From Desulfuromonadaceae bacterium (GTDB lineage: Bacteria; Desulfobacterota; Desulfuromonadia; Desulfuromonadales; Desulfuromonadaceae): a stretch of 10,209 bases of DNA. A program made the position numbers and the translations under genes. This document shows positions 5,344-10,209 of this stretch, one piece after another; position 1 is the first letter of the stretch, and each line of letters starts with the position of its first letter. The DNA is taken from contig JAMOOS010000194.1 of assembly GCA_027065245.1 (NCBI GenBank), forward strand, positions 1 to 10,209, read 5' to 3'. Under the pieces are notes generated by a model. It saw only the letters and a list, made by a program, of their open reading frames with translations, did no database searches and had not been told where the DNA came from.

Positions 5344-6792
5344 CTATCTGACCTTCCACGCTGTCCCTTCTACACTGTCGAGCAGCAGGATACCGCGTTC
5401 GGCCAGCTCGTCGCGGATGGCGTCGGAACGGGCAAAATCTTTGTCGCGCCGCGCTTGCAGTCGCTGGGCTATTTTGGCGTTTATCTCCTCCTCGCTGATA
5501 CCGAGATCGGCCAGGGCGGCCAGATTCTGACGGCGCAGCCACTGCTGCGGCTCGCTGCCGAACAGCCCCAACACTTCGCCCAACTTCAGCAGCGTGTTAT
5601 ATAGCGCCGCAATCTGAGCGATAACCTGGGGTTTTTTGCGCAATTTTTTGGTTGCCAGCAGGCGGTTCAGGTTGCGTACCGCGTCAAACAGGTGGGCAAT
5701 GGCCTGGGCGGTGTTAAAATCGTCATCCATGGCGGCACGGAATTTATCTTCCAGTTCGCGACCGTCGGTCACATCTGCATCAGCTGGCGGCGGACATTGC
5801 TCCATCAGCTGGCTGGCCGCCAGCAACCCTTCGTAGAAGCGGGTCAGCCCCAGGCGGGCTTCCTTGAGGTTCTGATCGGAAAAGTCGATGGGCGAGCGAT
5901 AGTGAGCGCTGAGAATGAAGAAACGAAGTATTTCGGCATCGTAATTGTTCAAGATGTCGCGGATGGTAAAGAAATTACCCAGCGACTTGCTCATCTTCTC
6001 CTTGTTTACATTGACAAAGCCGTTGTGCAGCCAGTATTTGACAAACGGCTTGCCGGTGGCCGCCTCGCTCTGGGCGATCTCGTTCTCGTGATGGGGAAAA
6101 ATCAGATCCTTGCCGCCGCCGTGGATATCGAACGATTCTCCCAGATACTCCATCCCCATGGCGGAACATTCGATATGCCAGCCGGGACGACCATCTCCCC
6201 ATGGCGACGGCCAGAATGGCTCCCCCGGCTTAGCCGCTTTCCACAGGGCAAAGTCCATGGGATGACGCTTTTTCTCCCCCGGCGCAATGCGCGCTCCGGC
6301 CTGCATCTCTTCTAGGTTGCGCTTGCTCAACTTGAGATAGTCGGCAAAACTATCGACGGCAAAGTAGACATCGCCACCGCTGGCATAGGCCTTACCGTTA
6401 TCGATAAGGCGCTGTACCAGGGCGATAATGTGCTCTATATGTTCCGTGGCTTTGGGCTGCACCGTGGGTAATCGCAGCCCTAAAGCGGCCATATCTTCGT
6501 CAAAAGCGCGGATAAACTCCTCCGCCAGCTCGCCACTGGTGATGCCGCGCTCGTTGGCGCGCTGGATGATTTTATCGTCCACGTCGGTGTAGTTACGCAC
6601 ATAGGTAACCGTGTATCCGCTGTAGGCAAGGTAGCGGTAGATAATGTCAAAGACGATATTGGCGCGGGCATGGCCGATGTGGCAGTAATCGTAAACGGTT
6701 ACACCGCATACATACATCCCCACCTTGCCGGGCTGCAGCGGTTTGAACTCCTCTTTATTGCCGCTTAAGGTGTTGTAAACTCTCAACGTCAT
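5344..6792 (-). CDS. cysS: Cysteinyl-tRNA synthetase
   Basis: CysRS charges tRNA-Cys with cysteine in the cytoplasm. The 482-residue class I enzyme shows the HIGH motif at 38-41 (C-H-I-G-H-A-R) and KMSKS at 266-270. Its catalytic zinc ligands are Cys29, Cys209, His234 and Glu238 (in P-H-H-E-N-E), which give high selectivity for cysteine over serine. The helical DALR domain and C-terminal anticodon-binding part follow, ending in the usual G-I-x-L-x-D-S-x-x-G-T-x-W pattern. The length is slightly above the 461-residue E. coli enzyme. The ATG overlaps the glnS stop as ATGA, and an AGGAG lies about 11 bases upstream in the glnS end, so translation is coupled. It is the last gene of the ispD-ispF-glnS-cysS run; metX follows under its own promoter. 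Confidence 0.98.
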   Translation of the reverse strand: MTLRVYNTLSGNKEEFKPLQPGKVGMYVCGVTVYDYCHIGHARANIVFDIIYRYLAYSGYTVTYVRNYTDVDDKIIQRANERGITSGELAEEFIRAFDEDMAALGLRLPTVQPKATEHIEHIIALVQRLIDNGKAYASGGDVYFAVDSFADYLKLSKRNLEEMQAGARIAPGEKKRHPMDFALWKAAKPGEPFWPSPWGDGRPGWHIECSAMGMEYLGESFDIHGGGKDLIFPHHENEIAQSEAATGKPFVKYWLHNGFVNVNKEKMSKSLGNFFTIRDILNNYDAEILRFFILSAHYRSPIDFSDQNLKEARLGLTRFYEGLLAASQLMEQCPPPADADVTDGRELEDKFRAAMDDDFNTAQAIAHLFDAVRNLNRLLATKKLRKKPQVIAQIAALYNTLLKLGEVLGLFGSEPQQWLRRQNLAALADLGISEEEINAKIAQRLQARRDKDFARSDAIRDELAERGILLLDSVEGTAWKVR

Positions 6793-8465
6793 GACTTTTT
6801 GCTCTCCTGCTGGGTCTTTTGCCAGGAATCACGCAGTGTTACCGTACGGTTGAACACCGGCGCCGTGGCACTGGTGGTGCTGTCGGCACAGAAATAACCG
6901 AGGCGCTCAAACTGGTAGGCAACACCGGGCTGCGCCTGTGTCAGCGCCTGCTCCACCATGGCGGTGGCTATTATCTGTAACGATTCAGGGTTGAGATCGT
7001 CGCGGTAATCGCCAGCGCCGCCGGGGTTTTCGCTGACAAACAGGCGGTCGTACAAGCGCACCCTGGCCGGCACGGCGTGGGCGCAGCTTACCCAATGGAC
7101 AATCCCTTTTACTTTGCGCCCCTGCGGCGGTTTTCCCAGCGTGTCAGGATCGTGGCTGCAACGCAGCTCGATGATATTGCCGTGGGCATCACGCACTACC
7201 TCGTCACATTTTACCGTGTAGCCGTAGCGCAGGCGCACTTCCCGTCCCGGTGCCAGGCGAAAATACTTTTTCGGCGGATCTTCCATAAAATCGTCGCGCT
7301 CAATAAAAAATTCGCGCCCGAAGGGGATCTGCCGCCGCCCCATTTCCTCCCGCTGGGGATGAACCGGGATATCTATCATCTCCACTTTGTCCGCCGGGTA
7401 GTCAGTCAACACCACCTTGAGGGGATTGAGCACGCACATGGCACGCGGCGCACTGGCGTTCAGCTCTTCGCGCACACAATCTTCAAGCACCGAGTAATCG
7501 ATCCAGCTGGCACTTTTACCCACGCCGATACGCTCGCAGAAACGGCGGATGGCCGCCGCCGGGTAGCCGCGCCGCCGCATCCCCACCAGGGTGGGCAGCC
7601 GGGGATCGTCCCAGCCATCCACGTGGTGTTCGCCAACCAGCTGCTGCAGCTTGCGTTTACTCATAACGGTGTAACCGAGGTTGAGGCGGGCAAACTCGTA
7701 TTGGCGCGGGGCAAAAATCCCCAACTGGGCGATAAACCAATCGTATAACGGGCGATGGTCGGCAAATTCCAACGTGCAGATAGAGTGGGTTATCCCTTCG
7801 ATGGAATCGGACTGGCCGTGGGCAAAATCGTACATGGGATAGATGCACCATTTGTCGCCGCAGCGATGATGACGGCTGTGCAGAATGCGATACATTACCG
7901 GATCGCGCAGGTTGATATTGGGCGAAGCCATATCTATTTTGGCACGCAGCACCTTGGCGCCATCGGCAAATTCGCCGTTACGCATGCGGATAAATAGGTT
8001 GCGGTTCTCCTCTATGCTGCGCTGGCGGTAGGGGCTGTCGACTCCCGGCTCGGTGAGGGTGCCGCGCATGGCACGAATCTCGTCGCCACTGGAATCGTCG
8101 ACATAGGCCTTGCCGGCGTCGATGAGCTGCAGCGCCCACTGGTACAACTGCTCAAAATAATCGGAGGCAAAAAATTCGTTCTCTCCCCAATCAAAACCGA
8201 GCCAGCGCACGTCGGCGCGGATGGCATCGATATACTCGTCATCTTCCTTGACCGGATTGGTGTCGTCAAAGCGCAGGTGGCAGGTGCCGTTAAACTGCTG
8301 CGCTATGCCAAAATTGAGACAGATGGCTTTGGCGTGGCCGATATGCAGATAGCCGTTGGGCTCCGGCGGAAAACGGGTAACCACTTTGCCGCCGTTTTTT
8401 CCGGCGGCGACATCGGCACTGACAATGGCACGGATAAAATCCTGCGGAGTTGTTTCGCTGCTCAT
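6789..8465 (-). CDS. glnS: Glutaminyl-tRNA synthetase
   Basis: GlnRS attaches glutamine directly to tRNA-Gln. The 558 residues, against 554 in E. coli, begin with the catalytic domain. It has P-P-E-P-N-G-Y-L-H-I-G-H-A-K with HIGH at 41-44 and the KMSKS variant V-M-S-K-R-K at 267-272. The Y-P-M-Y-D-F-A-H block of the amino-acid site is near 209-216. Two C-terminal beta-barrel anticodon-binding domains follow (motifs P-E-S-L-Q-I and Y-Q-F-E-R-L-G-Y-F near the end). Start site: AGGAAAGG (8482-8489) lies 16 bases before the ATG, farther than usual. Initiation may rely on the preceding ispF, or possibly on an in-frame ATT at 8472-8474 that sits seven bases from that SD. It lies 26 bases after ispF and overlaps cysS by four bases. 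Confidence 0.97.
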   Translation of the reverse strand: MSSETTPQDFIRAIVSADVAAGKNGGKVVTRFPPEPNGYLHIGHAKAICLNFGIAQQFNGTCHLRFDDTNPVKEDDEYIDAIRADVRWLGFDWGENEFFASDYFEQLYQWALQLIDAGKAYVDDSSGDEIRAMRGTLTEPGVDSPYRQRSIEENRNLFIRMRNGEFADGAKVLRAKIDMASPNINLRDPVMYRILHSRHHRCGDKWCIYPMYDFAHGQSDSIEGITHSICTLEFADHRPLYDWFIAQLGIFAPRQYEFARLNLGYTVMSKRKLQQLVGEHHVDGWDDPRLPTLVGMRRRGYPAAAIRRFCERIGVGKSASWIDYSVLEDCVREELNASAPRAMCVLNPLKVVLTDYPADKVEMIDIPVHPQREEMGRRQIPFGREFFIERDDFMEDPPKKYFRLAPGREVRLRYGYTVKCDEVVRDAHGNIIELRCSHDPDTLGKPPQGRKVKGIVHWVSCAHAVPARVRLYDRLFVSENPGGAGDYRDDLNPESLQIIATAMVEQALTQAQPGVAYQFERLGYFCADSTTSATAPVFNRTVTLRDSWQKTQQESKKS

Positions 8466-8491
8466 GGCTTGAATGGAGTAACCTTTCCTGT

Positions 8492-8977
8492 TTATATTTC
8501 ACCACCACCGGCGCGCATCAGCACCACGGCGTGGGCGGCGATACCCTCCTCACGACCGCTGAAACCGAGTTTTTCGGTGGTAGTGGCTTTGATATTGATT
8601 TGCGCCGCGTCAATGTGGCACGTTGCGGCAATATTGTCCACCATCTGTGCCAGATACGGCGCCAGTTTCGGCTGCTGGGCCACGATGGTGGTATCGATAT
8701 TGCCGATCAGCCATCCGCGCTCGCTGGCGATGGCCACCACCCGCTCAAGCAGAATCAGACTGCTGATCCCGGCAAATTGCGCATCGTTATCGGGAAAATG
8801 GCGACCGATATCCCCCGCCGCCACCGCGCCGAGAATGGCGTCGCAGATGGCGTGTACCAGCACATCGGCATCGGAATGGCCGATCAGCCCCTGAGGATGG
8901 TCAATGGTGACACCGCCCAGAACAAGTTTGCGCCCGCCGCCGAGGCGGTGGACATCATAACCGTGGCCGATACGCAT
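8492..8977 (-). CDS. ispF: 2-C-methyl-D-erythritol 2,4-cyclodiphosphate synthase
   Basis: IspF cyclises CDP-methylerythritol 2-phosphate, releasing CMP, in the MEP isoprenoid pathway; it works as a zinc-bound trimer. From ATG 8975-8977 the 161-residue protein starts R-I-G-H-G-Y-D-V-H. The zinc ligands are Asp8, His10 and His42, the same numbers as in E. coli. H-S-D-A-D-V (34-39) and A-T-T-T-E-K-L-G-F (131-139) are the other family motifs. A longer frame beginning at 9013 adds 12 residues but would break the family N terminus. The chosen ATG has AGGA about nine bases upstream, inside ispD. It overlaps the ispD end by 23 bases, so the two MEP enzymes are translationally coupled, a non-fused version of the IspDF pairing. 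Confidence 0.97.
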   Translation of the reverse strand: MRIGHGYDVHRLGGGRKLVLGGVTIDHPQGLIGHSDADVLVHAICDAILGAVAAGDIGRHFPDNDAQFAGISSLILLERVVAIASERGWLIGNIDTTIVAQQPKLAPYLAQMVDNIAATCHIDAAQINIKATTTEKLGFSGREEGIAAHAVVLMRAGGGEI

Positions 8978-9671
8978 CGAAAGTATTCCTGCTATGAATA
9001 ACGGTTTCGGCAATGAGCAGATCTTCAGGGGTGGTAATCTTGATATTGCTATAGCTGCCTTCCACCACCATTACCTCCTGTCCCAGCCGCTCCAGCAGCG
9101 CGGCATCGTCACTGGCACAAAATCCGTCGCGGCGCGCCTGCTCATGGGCATGCATAATCAGATCGTAGCGGAACACCTGCGGGGTCTGTGCTGCCCACAA
9201 GGTATGGCGCGGCGGCGTAGCCACCACCCGACCGGCTTCAACCTGTTTTACGGTATCTTTTACCGGCACCGCTACAATGGCGGCATCGTAAAAACCCGCC
9301 GCCCGAACCACATCATCGAAACTGATAGTATCGTACAGCGGGCGCACGCCGTCGTGAATTACCACCAGATCATCGGCACCACAGCCACAGCGCAGCAGAC
9401 CGTTGTACACCGACTCCTGACGCTCGGCACCACCGGCAATCACATCTGCCACACAGACAAAACCGTATTTGTCGACAATATCACGGCGGCAAAACTCCAC
9501 CTGATCAGCGGCACAGATCACCCAGATATCAGCCACCAGGGGATGATTGTCAAACAACGCCAGGGTATGGGCCAAAATGGGTTTGCCATCCAGATCCAGG
9601 TACTGCTTGCTTACATCACCGCCCATGCGCCGTCCCAGCCCGGCCGCCGGTATAAGTACTGTTACTGCCAT
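8955..9671 (-). CDS. ispD: 2-C-methyl-D-erythritol 4-phosphate cytidylyltransferase
   Basis: IspD joins MEP to CTP, giving CDP-methylerythritol and pyrophosphate. The 238-residue nucleotidyltransferase begins with the CTP-binding loop I-P-A-A-G-L-G-R-R-M-G (7-17) and Lys22. It then has A-G-G-A-E-R-Q-E-S-V (79-88), H-D-G-V-R-P (106-111, with the metal-binding Asp107) and N-I-K-I-T (209-213, with Lys211 at the E. coli Lys213 position). The ATG has GGGAG four bases upstream. The gene follows the terminator behind carD by about 40 bases. I see no convincing promoter in that gap, so expression may come from a weak promoter there or from read-through. The tail is slightly longer than usual and overlaps ispF. 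Confidence 0.97.
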   Translation of the reverse strand: MAVTVLIPAAGLGRRMGGDVSKQYLDLDGKPILAHTLALFDNHPLVADIWVICAADQVEFCRRDIVDKYGFVCVADVIAGGAERQESVYNGLLRCGCGADDLVVIHDGVRPLYDTISFDDVVRAAGFYDAAIVAVPVKDTVKQVEAGRVVATPPRHTLWAAQTPQVFRYDLIMHAHEQARRDGFCASDDAALLERLGQEVMVVEGSYSNIKITTPEDLLIAETVIHSRNTFDAYRPRL

Positions 9672-9710
9672 ATAACTCCCGTTTTACCCGCAATATCAGC
9701 TTGCGTACTT

Positions 9711-9742
9711 AAAAAAAGACCGAGTTTTTTACAAACCCGGTC
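9711..9742 (-). terminator. Intrinsic terminator between carD and ispD
   Basis: On the minus strand GACCGGGTTT (9733-9742) pairs with AAACTCGGTC (9718-9727), ten pairs including one G-U, around a five-base loop. A run of seven T follows (9711-9717). It lies about 40 bases after the carD stop and 40 bases before the ispD ATG, and so separates carD from the isoprenoid/synthetase genes, fully or as an attenuator. Confidence 0.88.
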
Positions 9743-9781
9743 CCGGCTTTTCCGCGTTGCTGTATGTACGCCAGCAGATGG

Positions 9782-10209
9782 CTAGGAAAGTACCTGCGCC
9801 AGTCGTGTATCCACCTGTTCCTCGTCAACACCCTCGGCACATGCCACCTCTTTGACAACCAGACGGCGCGCCAGTTCCAGCACTTTTTTTTCGCCGTAGG
9901 ATAACTCTTTGTCGGCTTTTATTCGATACAGTTCACGCAGCACACCGGCCACCTCAAGCAAATCTCCAGATTTGATTTTTTCACTGTAATCGCGCTGACG
10001 CCGACTCCACGAGGTTACACTCGGCGGCGCCGTGTCGTCATCACGCAGCAGCGCGTACACCCGATCGACATGCTCCTTGTCGATTAGAGTGCGTAAACCA
10101 ACATGTTCGGCATTAGCGGTGGGCACCATAATCGTCATGTCGCTGTCGCAGATACGCAGCACATAAAAATCACTGCGCTGACCGGCAAACTCTTTTGTTT
10201 CTATGGCTT
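9782..10209 (-). CDS. carD: CarD/CdnL-family RNA polymerase-binding regulator (5' end outside window)
   Basis: The frame runs from the right edge to TAG 9782-9784, giving 141 visible residues; roughly the first 15-20 are missing. The visible start (A-I-E-T-K-E-F-A-G, then F-Y-V-L-R-I, then M-V-P-T-A-N-A-E-H-V-G-L-R) is the RNA-polymerase-interacting Tudor-like domain, which binds the beta subunit. The C-terminal helical part contains S-W-S-R-R, whose tryptophan corresponds to the conserved residue that wedges into the upstream edge of the -10 bubble and stabilises open promoter complexes. The rest (K-I-K-S-G-D-L-L-E-V and onward) is typical of the family. It is expected to be a global activator of strong housekeeping promoters. 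A terminator follows it. A GTG at 10160-10162 could pass for a start, but the protein homology clearly continues upstream. Confidence 0.94.
   Translation of the reverse strand, partial: AIETKEFAGQRSDFYVLRICDSDMTIMVPTANAEHVGLRTLIDKEHVDRVYALLRDDDTAPPSVTSWSRRQRDYSEKIKSGDLLEVAGVLRELYRIKADKELSYGEKKVLELARRLVVKEVACAEGVDEEQVDTRLAQVLS

Noticed and set aside
8978..9013. Twelve-residue upstream extension of ispF
   Set aside because: IspF proteins start at M-R-I-G-H-G-Y-D-V-H, and the zinc-ligand numbering matches E. coli only from ATG 8975-8977, which has its own SD.
8994..9785. 263-residue plus-strand open frame opposite ispD
   Set aside because: Antisense shadow of ispD that also runs through the terminator; low-complexity character and no start signal.

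Overview
The window looks like housekeeping chromosome from a strictly anaerobic deltaproteobacterium of the Desulfuromonadales type (Desulfuromonas/Pelobacter/Geobacter relatives). This placement is inferred from gene content and protein character, not from a database search. The supporting features are an ATP synthase Fo block (atpZ-atpI-atpB-atpE) without the F1 genes, a carD-ispD-ispF-glnS-cysS cluster, a SAM-I riboswitch on metX, and a selenouridine synthase. Coding density is high, and nearly every gene has a recognisable Shine-Dalgarno (SD) sequence.

Left part (1-2270): the C-terminal end of a nitroreductase-family protein on the + strand meets the Fo operon (minus strand, atpZ > atpI > atpB > atpE) at a shared hairpin that can terminate transcription in both directions. 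The Fo operon starts from a TTGACA promoter near 2111-2139. The atpB-atpE gap carries two small hairpins just upstream of the c-subunit start. The c subunit retains most of the side chains known from Na+-binding rotors.

Middle part (2160-3944, + strand): a divergent promoter drives a small ribbon-helix-helix protein that resembles an antitoxin but has no visible toxin partner. A separate extended -10 promoter then drives mnmH (selU). The last bases of mnmH overlap, as ATGA, a 53-residue protein with four cysteines (CX2CX3CX10C). This gene, absent from a simple length-filtered ORF list, is the most novel-looking item in the window.

Right part (3937-10209, minus strand), in transcription order: carD (5' end cut by the window edge), an intrinsic terminator, then ispD-ispF-glnS-cysS with overlapping or nearly abutting genes (MEP isoprenoid steps 2 and 4 plus two class I aminoacyl-tRNA synthetases). 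Beyond cysS lie a new promoter, a complete SAM-I riboswitch with terminator and alternative antiterminator pairing, and metX (homoserine O-acyltransferase). The riboswitch terminator shows that metX must begin at a GTG downstream of the longest-ORF ATG. The metX 3' end overlaps the end of the four-cysteine gene tail to tail.

No mobile elements, CRISPR arrays, tRNA or rRNA genes were seen. Apart from the small cysteine protein and the orphan RHH protein, this is an ordinary conserved region.
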